64,000 nucleotides of DNA from Tanytarsus gracilentus. Taxonomy: Eukaryota; Arthropoda; Insecta; Diptera; Chironomidae. This document shows, one piece after another, positions 49,501 through 59,899 of the stretch. The number at the start of each line of letters is the position of its first letter. Within the stretch, counting starts at the first letter, position 1. The stretch lies in the NCBI GenBank assembly GCA_038502055.1, contig JAXRKN010000044.1:1398001-1462000 (forward strand), written 5' to 3'. The translations under genes and the position numbers were made by a program. A model generated the notes under the pieces. It ran no database searches, was not told where the DNA came from, and saw nothing but the letters and a program-made list of their open reading frames with translations.

Positions 49501-52500
49501 AATTCGGGTAAATTAAATGCGTAATATTTTACAAACAAAGCATTTTACACCTTGACACTTGACTTAAAGTTTGAAGGTACTGTCATGCGGAAATTTTGTA
49601 AAATAAAGCAATACTTTAAGACTTCCTTTGGATGAAAAGCAGTTTTAATTTCTCCATACAAAAATCCTCTTCATTTTATGTCAATTTTATAATTAAATCA
49701 GTTGCAATTTTTCCATCATTATTTTTCCTGAGTCACGAGGTCTTCATCAACAATTCCTATACCAACTTAAATTTTATATGTCCAAAAGTGCTTTAAAAAT
49801 TAAATTTATGACGTGCTTTAATTCCGGAGTGAAATTGCTTATAATTCGGAGTAAATTTCACTTTAGTTCGCAAAGAAATTTTCATCAGTAAAAATTTTTT
49901 TTCGGGATAAAATCCAAAATGAATGAAAAAATAAACAGAAAATAATCGTGGGCGCGACTCGTTTGTGGCAGTTCAGTATTAAAAAGGAATTAAAATACTT
50001 AAAAGCTTTTCCAAAACTCCAACGACGGAACCAATAACCAGCATAAAGCATGTCCTAAAACTAACTTTTAGTAGAGGAACCAACATCCAGCGGAGAAAGT
50101 AATATCTAGCGGAGGAACTAACTTCCAGCGGAGGAACTAACTTCCAGTGAAGGAACTAACTTCCACTGGCGGAACTGGTTTCCAGCGGAGGAACTAACTT
50201 CCACTGGCGGAACTGGTTTCCAGCGGAGGAACTAACTTCCAGCGGAGGAACTAACTTCCACTGGCGGAACTGGTTTCCAGCGGAGGAACTAACTTCCACT
50301 GGCGGAACTGGTTTCCAGCGGAGGAACTAACTTCCAGCGAAGGAACTAATTTCCAGCGAAGGAACCAAGATCGAATACCAGGTTAAACTAACATTACAGT
50401 AGCCAAAATCATTTAAAATTATTTTACTCACAATAAGATCTCAGAACGAAGAGAAATAAAATTATTCAGAGATGCTTTTTAGGGGTGAGTATTGAGTTCT
50501 ATTCTTAAGTGCCTCTGAAGTGATTAAGCTCTTATTACATCTACTATTGAAAGTAAAAAATTGCAAAAGAGTCATTAAAAAAGGGATTTTGGAGGTTGTT
50601 GGAAGCACTGCTTGCACTTGCCAGACATTGAAATCAAAAATATAACTCTTCATCTTATCACCTCACTAAGAAAGCATGAAGATTTTATAAAATTTGATTT
50701 TTATCGAATTTTTAAAATTTCTCCGAATTATAAGCATTCACTCCGGAATTACCAGCAAGGTTTTGAATTAATTTTTAAGCATGAAGGAGACCACGAAAAA
50801 ATTTAAAGTCAGTCTCAAAATAAAGCTGTGTCTTTTGCGAATCTAACGAGGTACTGATAATGCATGATCAGCAGTGCCAAGTAAGAGAAATTTCATGATT
50901 TATTATCTTGCGATTCAATTTACTCCGGAATAACAAGCGTCCACCCTAATAAAAAATAAAAATGATAAATAATATTTTAAATTTGTACAATAGGAGTTTC
51001 CTACCCCTTGCCATATCAACCATTAACCGCACCAAAACCAAACCAACCGACACATGTTATGATAAACATTTTCAGTCACTTTATTTTTCTCCTTCGTATG
51101 TCTTGCGTGTAATTAAATTTTGTAAACGAATGCCAACAATATTAATTAGCAAACGTTGTGAAGCACTCGAAGAAATGACTTTGAATAGATGAGGAAAAAG
51201 TATCAATCACTCCGCTATTTTCAAATCCCTCAGCTTCTTTTTATTTCGACATGAAAAAGGATTGCAATCCTTCACACTGGCGAATATAATAAATGAATGT
51301 TCTCGAGACACATTTAAAGATGGATGCGAGGGGGTTGTTGTTGTTGCTTGGTTGGCACAAAAAATTTATTGTGCTAAATATTAACATGCATTACAGGCAC
51401 TTTGATTGATAAATTAGCGAAACGTGCTCGAGTTTAATTTTCTTCCCGCCTTTTCCTCACTCAAGTCAAGCTAGAGAGAGAGACCTAAGACAAAGAAAAT
51501 TGAATTTTTTCCCATCCCTTCATTTTTCGTTTAATATTAGAAAAGTTTGCGTGTTGTATCTCAAATGGCAACATGTTGTTGATTTTAAGTAGAATTCATG
51601 CGTGCATGTGATGGAATGTTAAGCATGTGGAGGAACAATGAATGATAAAACGCTTTTAATTGCTACACATCAATAAGAGTATTGAGAGTTGGGACTCTGG
51701 TCGAGAGTTTTGAAAATATTCATAATGATTCAATTTGTCCAGAGCTTCTCACCCTCATAATCTCTTTAATAGCTCTCATACACTGTTGTTCGTGACATTG
51801 TCCGAGTCTCATTTTTATTAGAGAGCAGCTTGGCAAAATTTGATATTATTTCCGAGGCCTAAATGAAATGTCGCGCGTGCTGAATATGTGATTGCCAGCA
51901 CTCTCAGTGCGTTAAGATTCAATTAGATGAAAAATATTGAGAATTTAATTTAAAAGTTGATCAATATTCAGTCAAAACTTTTTCATGTATGATCTGAATT
52001 AGAAAATACGGATTTTACCGTCATATGCACACAGACACAGATGAGGATAATTTTTTCATTACGACGAGAGGAAAAGTTTTAAAGTGCTTGCGGCTTAAAA
52101 TTTTCCCTGCGTAGAAATTGCAAGTGTTAAAACTTCCTCAACAACATCAACTCGAATGATTGATTAGGCTTTAGCACATCTGAAACGATTTCGAAATTTT
52201 CTCGTGCTAGAAAATTTTTAGATACGGAAAAAAAGTTTTTGTAAACGCGCGTGGAAGCAAAATTGAATTAATTAATTTGTTATAAATTATTGCGCGATGT
52301 TAACTAGTTGGCACAGAATTTGCTTAAAATATTCAAAATTTTACACCTTTAGCGTTAATAATTTGAAATTGATGAAAGAAAAGTTTATTTTTTAAGGATT
52401 AAACTTTTTCTATAAAGTTCAAGGGAAGTTTTGGTGGAATTTGATTATTTGCAGATCAGTGGCGTGATAGGATTGAGATTTCTTGGATGATTTTCAAGTA

Positions 52501-52899
52501 CCTAAAGAAAAGTTTGGAAAAGATCAAAAAAAAAGATGGGTCTGCAAACGGCGTTGCCATTTCCAATAGCTCCGCATAGATTAGTACCCTACTCCGTTGC
52601 AATGGGCATTAGTGGCACTCCTGGCCGGCCATGAAGGCATTCTTAAAAAAAAAAATAATAATAATTAACGACATAATGAAGCCGAGTTCTGAAAAATGGA
52701 ATTATGGCAGTCCTGGCGAATGATGGAATTTAAAAAAAAAAAAAAAAAAAATAATAATTATTATCCAATGACGAGTTCAACGAATACATGAAATATAAAA
52801 AAAAAAAATATTATAAATCATTCTGGTAATAATTAAATATAAATATAAAAAAATAAAAAAAATTACTAGGGACGGTCCTTGAAGGGTCGTAAAAAAAAC

Positions 52900-52932
<33 letters not shown>

Positions 52933-55900
52933 TTTTTTTTTTTTTATTATTTTTTTACCTAGGGGAAAAAGAAAAATCAAAATTAATATATAGCGGAGAA
53001 AAATTATTTTTCGAAACCTTAGAAACAGTCCGAAATTAATGTGTAGGGTTTTGATTTTTTTCATAAAAATTAGCTAAACAATTTTACGACACATTGAAAA
53101 TTTAATTTTTAGTCAAAATAATTCAAGAAAATTCCTCAGAATCATTTTATTGGCTTCTCTGACGCTGTTCAATGACTGAGTTGTAATTTTCATGTTTGTT
53201 TAACACGTGTCACGGTTTTAACTAGAATCATCATTATTATTGAGCCTCCTTAGCATTATTGCCTAGCGCTGTATGTTACTTAACTTTGATAAAATCTTCA
53301 AAAGGAACTCAATCATTGCCTTCATCCTATATTGATGGAAAAGTAACTACGTCAACTTCAAAGAGTCTTTGACGACGCATTTTTTTGGTGAAAGTAAGCA
53401 AATGTTTTGCTGTAATTACGAAGGCAGGAAAAATCTGTTGCCATCTCTCTCATTTTTTTTGCGTGCGTCAACTTTTTTCCCTGTAAATCAGATGAACTCA
53501 ATCATTGAAAAGCTTTTTTTTAGCTTTCGCCATTCGTGTTCGGATCGACCGAGAGAGATTTCATTTCACTATTATCCAAACTCGTTTCATCTCCTTATCC
53601 GTCATCTTTCTTTGACGGCAAAAATGCAAAATAGATGTGAATTGAATGTGGAAAATTTTCCATTTCGTAAATTAGGAAAAAATGTTATAAGAAGTGGAAT
53701 AAATTGTGTCATGTGTCGGTGTTGATCAGCAGATGCTCTCTGGAAAATTCTAAATCAAGAAATTGATGAATTTGAACTTTTAAAAGTTATGATAAAAAAT
53801 ATTATAGAATTGCTTAATTTTGTTGATATATTTAAGACCCTAAAAAGTCAGAGATCGTTACAACAAACAGCATATCGGCTCAAAATGCCCTTTTTCTCCC
53901 GCTCAAACCAATACATAAATTTGAATACGAAATATCCAATTCGAATGATACAAAAATAAGTAAAATCGATTTAATCTTCAAAATTGACAACAGACGGAGA
54001 ACGGCAAGCAGGCAGCTGGAAAAATCTCATTCAAATTTTCATATTTATGGCGAGCAATCGAGATGATGATGATGACGATAACGTTGGGACACAAAAAAAG
54101 AAAATCATATATTATATAAAATTGTTGCGATGCAGGAGAGCGTCTAATCTCAGTGAGTGAATAAACCGCAAAAAAAGTTGAGAAAAAGATTCGCTGAATA
54201 AATTATGAGGGAAAGTATCGCGCACTTTGTAAATGAGCTGTTTGCCTTAATCACCTTCCATTGAATGAAAATTCACACTTTACGCCCGGAAGGGTTAGCC
54301 GAAACTCAAAAGAGCTTATTAAGAATAATTGAAAGCTTTCAACGGAATAATTCATTGAGATGATTTTCATCTTTCACGTGACTCGATGAGCTTTTTTGAA
54401 TTAGCACGATTTCACTAAGACTTCATCTTCTTAATTATTTCGTCTTTCACAAATCGACAACTGTTGAATGCCTCAAAAAAATCCTTTAAACTCACACGCG
54501 TTAGCAATAAAATTGTTAAAGCACAAAAAATTCAAATTTACACTCTCGTTGACTCGAGGGACCAAAAAGCTTCATGCTGTGCGATGAAAACACGCTTAAT
54601 ATAGAATTCTGGTTCATCATCGTGCTCACTTGAAGTTTTAAGCCTCCACAACCGAAACCATCAAATCATTTTCTCTCGTACACATGGATTTTGATTTCAC
54701 TACAGTGCCACTTTTTTTTTTGCTTAACCAAAGCTGTATAAGAAAATCTTTTAGACACTAATGTGTTTATAATGAAACAAAATGTGCCTTTGCTCAAGAT
54801 GTGCAGGCAACAAATGATGATAATTGTGTTTACTCCTCGCAATTACGGTGAAAAGATGCTCAAATGAGGGAAAATTAAATTATTTCGAAAATTAAGTGCA
54901 ATAATGAGAGTGAGATAACTTGGCGGAAGTTCAAGTGAACATTAAGTGTTTGAGAAAATTATTTTTGAGTTAATTGAAAGTGTTTAAAAGTTCAATTAAG
55001 TATTGGTTTAAAAATTGCTAGTTTTAAAAAATCATTAATGAAAATTTTAAAATTTAAAATTCCTAAACTCGGTAATTTTCAATGGTATAATTAAACACAT
55101 TCTAAACATCCTTTCTAAAAATCCTTTTTATTTTATCCGACAAATTTAAAAACGCGTTTAATTTAATTGCAGCTTCTCGAAGAAAATCATATTGAACCCA
55201 TTAACATTTTCACTCGACATACACTTTAATAAAATAAATACAAGCAACGCCATTGGCAATTCACGTTGAATGCGAAATAATTAGCAGTACAAAATTTTCC
55301 CATTTAGAATCTAATTTTCGACATAAAATTTTAATTTCTCCTTGTTTCGAAAACGTCTTTGAGAAAAACAGAGAGAACGATGTACAATAATAATCGTAAA
55401 ATGGCGTGCAATTTTCGGCAATTAAACATTCAATTAAGCTAATGGATTCTTATTTTCTCGTTTTTGCAGAGGAAATAAAATCTCAATTATGTACGATCCA
55501 GGTATGTTTGAAATTATTTTTAATAAGAAAAAATCTTAGAATTTTAAAAGCTTTTTCAGAAAGCTTTTTTTAAAAGCTTCTTAAAATTTTAAGAATTTAT
55601 TGAGATTTTTGTTAATTATATTCACATCCTAATTTTTCTAAAATAATCACAATCAAACAGGGATGTTTCCAGCGCTCGATGCGAAAAGCAATCAGAGAAG
55701 GAACGGTGGCGTTCCACAGGAAGGAAATCTTACATCTCACTTAGATCAATTCAAAAAGTCGATGAATGAAATTGTGCCAAATGTAGAGAATGAGGGCATA
55801 ATTGTCATTGACTTTGAGTCATGGCGACCGACATTTAGGCAGAATTTTGGTGAATTAACGAAATATAAAGATGTCTCTTACGATATTGAGAGAAATAATC

Positions 55901-58055
55901 ATCCGTTCTGGTCGAAATCGAGTATTGAGAGTGAGGTATGAATAAAATTAATTTCAAAGGGCATAAAACTCTGTTTTATCAGGCTTTAAAATTTAATTGA
56001 CCGTTAAAACTTTTTAACTTCAACAAAAGTTTTGCGTTTACCTTAATAGCCCTAAAAAATAATTTTCTTAAACAGGCAGCAAAACGATTTGAGGCTGCGG
56101 GAAGGAAATTTGTTGAAGATACCATCATCCTCTCGAAACTGCTTCGGCCAAACGCACAAATTGGCTATTACGCCTTTCCTTACTGCTTCAATAAAGGCAC
56201 AAATACGGAATGTCCTCTTGAGACTCGAATGGAAAACGATAGGTATGTAATAACAATAATAACAATGCACCGCTACTTTTCATCATCATCATATCTGTGA
56301 AGAAAAAAAATAAAGCTTTAGCTTTTTCCGTCTACACGCTTACAATGATTGATTTCATTCAATTTTCCTGATATCATCTGATTTATATATTTTTCTTCGT
56401 ACCGTTTCAGAATTTCTTGGATGTTTTATCATTCGCATTTGATTTTGCCCTCGGTGTACTTGAACGAGAAACAGAGGCCAAAGGAGAGACAAAGGTTGTG
56501 ATTTTAAGAATTTCTCAGAGTTGGTAAAACTTCATTTCCAGAGTCAACCCTCCCTTTTACTTAAAATTTCAACTCTGGCATTTTTCGGTTGCGGGACTTC
56601 CACATTGCACTTAAAGTTGCACATTTTTGTGCACATAAAGTTGCAACTTTGACACAGCACAATTATGTGCACATTAAGTTGCATATTAAGTTGCAACTTA
56701 ATGTGCTCAAAAATAAAGTTGCACATAAAGTTGCAACTTTATTTATGCTTTATTATAAATCGAATGATTTTGAGCTGCAAAACTGTTTTTATTCAACTTC
56801 AATTGAGACTTTTCTTAAATATTTCACCATTTGCCATCGATTAAGCAAAAAATAATGTTGGGTCGCTTCAGAAATTTCTTTGATTATAGCTTGAGGGAGT
56901 AAAAAATTTAAGTTTGATTTTTAAAATTTAAAAAAGCGCTGAAAAAATTTTCAAGAAATTTCTTTGATTTGAGCTTGAGGGAGTAAAAAATTTAAGTTTG
57001 CTTTTTAAAATTTAAAAAAGCGCTGAAAAAATGGTTGCTCAAAAAAAAAGTTTAAATTTGCATCATACATAAATTTCTTTTGTGTTTTTTTTGTTTTCAT
57101 CGAAAATATAATTCGAATTATTTTCATGGATGATTTCAAATAAATTTATATTTTTTTGATTTATAATAAAGCATAAATAAAGTTGCAACTTTATGTGCAA
57201 CTTTATTTTTGAGCACATAAAGTTGCAACTTAATATGCAACTTAATGTGCACATAATTGTGTTGGGGTCAAAGTTGCAACTTTATGTGCACAAAATTCCA
57301 GCACATAAATGTGCAACCTTATGTGCACATAAATGTGCAACTTTAAGTGCAATGTGGAAGTCGCAGACTCCATTTTTCTGCCTCAAGTCAGCATTTCATC
57401 ATTTTTTATATCTAATTCTCTTTAGTACATAAATTACATTACTCGCTAAAATTTTGTGTATCGAGAAAGCATTAAGAGAAAATTTATTTATGCCAAATTT
57501 CATATTCGCTCATTTTAATTTTTAACACGCGAAAATTTCACTTTTTCATTAATCATTTTAGGGTAATTTTTCAAAATTTTCTTATTATTTTTTTTGCAGC
57601 ATGGTCAAGGCTCGAATTAAAGAGGCAATGAGAGTTGCAAAGCCTTTCTCGAAGAAGACTTATGTCTACATCAGATACGTTTATGCCGATACGAAGAAAC
57701 TCCTTTCCGAGGTAATGAGATTTTCCCTCCCAATATATCATCAAATCTTATCATTTTCTATTATTTTTTTCCTCCACATGCTACCATCCGTCCGCTACAT
57801 TGATAGAGTGATTTAATCATGGTCTTTCAAAATGCGAAAAATTTAGGCACTAATGGAGTTATTCTTTGGGGCTCTTCATACGATCTGAAATCTAGGTAAT
57901 TTTTTTCCATCTTCCTGTTTCGTTAAATTTTATATTAAACCTTTTACAGGGAAAATTGTCTTTCGCTACAAAATTATCTCGAGACGACGATGGGTCCAAT
58001 TGCACAGTCGTTCAGCTCCAAGCGAATTTTTGTCAATATTGTTGATAATAAATGA
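46574..58055 (+). CDS. Secreted hyaluronidase, glycoside hydrolase family 56
   Basis: This enzyme hydrolyses hyaluronan in extracellular matrix. I assemble nine exons: 46574-46638, 46721-46834, 55470-55501, 55661-55935, 56076-56242, 56411-56494, 57600-57711, 57807-57895, 57950-58055, all with GT-AG introns and consistent phase, giving 347 residues, near the usual family length. Residues 1-22 form a signal peptide. Family signatures are FWNIPSFMC (27-35), MYDPGMFPAL (67-76), the catalytic VIDFESWRP (119-127; Asp121 and Glu123, Glu being the proton donor), GYYAFPYCFN, LILPSVYL and ILWGSSYDL. Conserved cysteines (Cys35, the pair around YCFN...TEC, Cys near 316) fit the expected disulfides; Asn93-Leu-Thr is a glycosylation site. 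No EGF-like extension is present. The exon 8 acceptor is weak and chosen by frame and homology. Related proteins occur in insect saliva and venoms; the role here is unknown. Confidence 0.93.
49377..49452 (-). mobile_element. 50-bp retroposon fragment with 13-bp target duplication
   Basis: The direct repeat ATAAATTATTATT lies at 49377-49389 and 49440-49452. Between them is a 50-bp insert holding GCGCAGCTTCCGTCCTT, which is identical to part of the 3' block of the retroposon at 33293-34226. It looks like an extremely short, 5'-truncated retroposition product of a related family. Confidence 0.65.
50071..50367. repeat. 19-bp minisatellite with 38-bp higher-order pattern, about 15 units
   Basis: The unit CCAGCGGAGGAACTAACTT alternates with the variant CCACTGGCGGAACTGGTTT, giving a partial 38-bp higher-order period. 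The array is much richer in G+C than the flanking intron and both units are partly self-complementary (GGAAC...GTTTCC). Confidence 0.88.
52530..52800 (-). repeat. Diverged relative of the 28-kb composite element segment
   Basis: On the minus strand it contains GGCCGGCCAGGAGTGCCACT followed by AATGCCCAT, and ATTCGTTGAACTCGTCATTG, which match CGGCCGGCCAGGAGTG, GCCACTAATGTCCAT and CGTTGAACTCGTAATTG in 28092-28430. Poly(A) tracts on the + strand (52732-52751) interrupt it. It is a degraded copy inside hyaluronidase intron 2. Confidence 0.5.
52892..52950. repeat. Long A tract followed by T tract
   Basis: About 36 nearly uninterrupted A residues are followed by a T-rich run after a short TATA spacer. 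The tracts can form a hairpin and are a likely place for sequencing or assembly length error. Confidence 0.8.
56579..57378. mobile_element. Third foldback element, in hyaluronidase intron 6
   Basis: Inverted arms (about 56587-56762 and 57158-57370) share ACTTCCACATTGCACTTAAA at the outer side and ATTTATAATAAAGCATAAAT at the inner side. The arms are filled with AAGTTGCAACTT and GTGCACATAA modules. The 8-mer CATTTTTC occurs on both sides (56579-56586 and 57371-57378), a probable target duplication of 8 or 9 bp. The outermost ends (GGTTGCGGGACTTCC and, on the complement, GAGTCTGCGACTTCC) resemble the termini of the element at 36915-37940. The loop holds a two-copy 84-bp tandem repeat. It has no coding capacity. 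Confidence 0.8.
56871..57031. repeat. Two-copy 84-bp tandem repeat in the loop of the third foldback element
   Basis: GAAATTTCTTTGATT begins at 56871 and 56955, each followed by AGCTTGAGGGAGTAAAAAAT and ending AAAAAAGCGCTGAAAAAA. The copies differ at only a few positions, so the duplication is recent. Confidence 0.85.
58047..58052 (+). terminator. Probable polyadenylation signal of hyaluronidase, overlapping the final codons
   Basis: AATAAA is formed by the last two sense codons (Asn-Lys) directly before the TGA. A T-rich region follows. No other AATAAA lies in the next 100 bp on this strand. Confidence 0.5.
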
Positions 58056-58081
58056 TTTTTTTAATTTTAAATTTCTTTGGT

Positions 58082-58087
58082 TTTATT
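58082..58087 (-). terminator. Probable polyadenylation signal of PIG-U
   Basis: AATAAA on the minus strand lies 13 bases after the PIG-U stop codon (58100-58102), inside the 44-bp gap separating the two convergent genes. Confidence 0.5.
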
Positions 58088-58099
58088 TTTTAAAAAAAA

Positions 58100-59614
58100 T
58101 TACTCTAATGACAATTTCATGGTTTTATCGAATGTTACGCCATTCAGCAGACAAAACTTTCGCTTTAAAAATGAAAAGCATAAATCGGTGAGGAGGAAAA
58201 TTTGACTTGTACAAAACACCAACGTGACACCGAAATAGAAATTTGCATTTGCCGAGTTCGCATACATCCACAAGTGATACACGGTGGGTCCGAGGATGGA
58301 TGTGACAAGGAATGTTGAGATCACAATGAAGTTATGTGACATGAAAGGCGAAACTCGCTTCCAAATGGGAATGAGCGACATGTAAAATGCGATGCCGCCG
58401 ATGCATGGATACGAAGCGAAAATTGTGGTGAGTGCGAGCAGTACGGTGAGCAGAAATTCTGGACATTCCTTAAATGTGAATGTCAGAGGAAATAAGTACA
58501 AAATTGTCGTGTTGAGCTGAAAGGTGTAGAGGAAGAGTTGACGAAAATGATCAAACATCTCGGTGAAGAAATACCAAAAGAGTCCAATGTTGGGTGTAAG
58601 GTCACGGCAGTGAATTATAAATCCGAATGTTGAGTCAATAAACTTCCAACTTCCCATCAATTGAAATGCGAAATAATTTAGTCCACCGAAGATAGCAGCA
58701 AACAATCCAAGTGTCATTGCTCTACTAATATTTTTTGACTTGGAATTCTCACTAAATGCAAGCGCAACTGGCACGATCAAAACGAATGGATAGAAATTCT
58801 TTTGAGTCTCCAGTGCCAGTGTGGTGAGGCACAAGAATTTCATTTCCTTTGACAGTGCCAAAATTGTTAACGACAGAAGAAAATTGCTCCAAATTGTTGT
58901 CGTCTGTCCGACGCAGTTTAAAATTGAAAATGGATTGAAAAGATAGGCGAGTGCACAGTAGAACGGAATGTCATTTATGTCGTTCTCATGAACTTGAATC
59001 TCCTCAGTTCCAGCGGCGTAAGTCGATTTAATTGTTTCTTGTTTGAGGAACTGAAAATATGTTCAGGATTATTAAATTTGGCTAAATCTTTGCAAAATTG
59101 TTATACTCACATTCCTTTTGGTGATTCCTTTAGCTCCGTAATATATGAAAACTGCTGTTAAAAGATCCAGCACGATGAAAAATATGGGCATATAATCTCC
59201 AAAGTTTTTAAGTAGAAAAGTTGAGCCGATAAGCACGAATGGATTTTCATGATAGACATCGCCTACGTAAGGGTCGATACCGTTGCTATAAAGATGAGCT
59301 CCTTCTTTTACTACAATGAGAGTTTGAATTAGTGGTTTTGATGGAAATAGAGCTTAGATCCAAAAAATAAACTGATCTGAAGTTCATAATTTTCACTGGA
59401 TGTTATTCAACTAACTGTCAATGCATGAAATCATCCAATAGCACAGAAAATGATTTATTATTGCCCAATATAAATTCAACTCACATCTTTTAAATGAATT
59501 TAGAGGCGTGGAAACCTCAACATGATTTTGTATTGCTTTTGCATAGCTTGATATTGATATAAAATATCGGATGGCACCACTCAGCAGTAAACTATAAGCT
59601 AGGTTCTTGTTCAT
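58100..59614 (-). CDS. PIGU: GPI transamidase subunit PIG-U (with apparent frameshift in exon 2)
   Basis: PIG-U is a multi-spanning ER membrane subunit of the GPI transamidase, which attaches GPI anchors to proteins. Three minus-strand exons are seen: 59485-59614, 59111-59311 and 58100-59050, with GTGAGT donors and TAG/CAG acceptors. Exon 1 encodes a hydrophobic start ending in NSFKR; exon 3 carries YLFNPFSILNCVG and the hallmark DLTPNIGLFWYFFTEMF, then a C-terminal membrane region ending LLTDLCFSFLKRKF. Total is about 426 residues, close to the human length (435). Exon 2 is 201 nt where phase needs one base fewer: LKEGAHLYSN is in one frame and IDPYVGDVYHENP in the next, so one extra G in the GGG (minus strand) at 59280-59282 breaks the frame. 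Everything else is intact, so a sequencing or assembly error or a recent allele is more likely than an old pseudogene. Confidence 0.9.
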
Positions 59615-59899
59615 CGCTTTTTTGATCGTACTTTAAAGTTAAATTTAATTTTTATAATTTTTCAATTTTTGTAAACAAACAAATTGACTTTTGACACACC
59701 CCTCGATATTGAATTTTGTAACGGTTTTTGAAATTTTGAATATAGCTAACCTTTTGGACTTCGTATCGCAGGGAATGTAAAAAATTTAGGTAAACAAAAA
59801 AATTTCGGAAAGAATTTATTTTAAAAAAATTATTTTCTGCAGTAAAAAGCAAACAGTCAGCATTTATATTGATAGTAAAGACATTTTAAGTCATTCAAG
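59615..59899. promoter_or_regulatory. Shared divergent promoter region of PIG-U and Sec62
   Basis: Only 285 bp separate the two start codons, which point away from each other. The sequence is AT-rich with no clear TATA box. A CTCGATATT (about 59701) partly resembles the DNA-replication-related element core TATCGATA known from housekeeping promoters in flies, but the match is incomplete. Confidence 0.5.

Larger units (their letters stand above)
46835..55469 (+). other. Hyaluronidase intron 2 (8.6 kb), repeat-bearing
   Basis: Donor GTGAGTAG at 46835 and acceptor TTTTTGCAG ending at 55469. All other introns of the gene are between about 80 bp and 1.1 kb. It contains a 50-bp retroposon fragment, a 19-bp minisatellite, a relative of the 28-kb composite element and long A/T tracts. 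Open frames inside (up to 118 codons at 53369-53725) show no family resemblance. Confidence 0.8.

Noticed and set aside
50071..50367. Regular repeats considered as a CRISPR array
   Set aside because: The units are contiguous without unique spacers, and the setting is an intron of a eukaryotic gene. The same applies to the 28-29-kb arrays.
53369..53725. 118-codon frame within hyaluronidase intron 2 as a nested gene
   Set aside because: No domain or codon-use signal distinguishes it from the other chance frames, and it lies in ordinary AT-rich intronic sequence.
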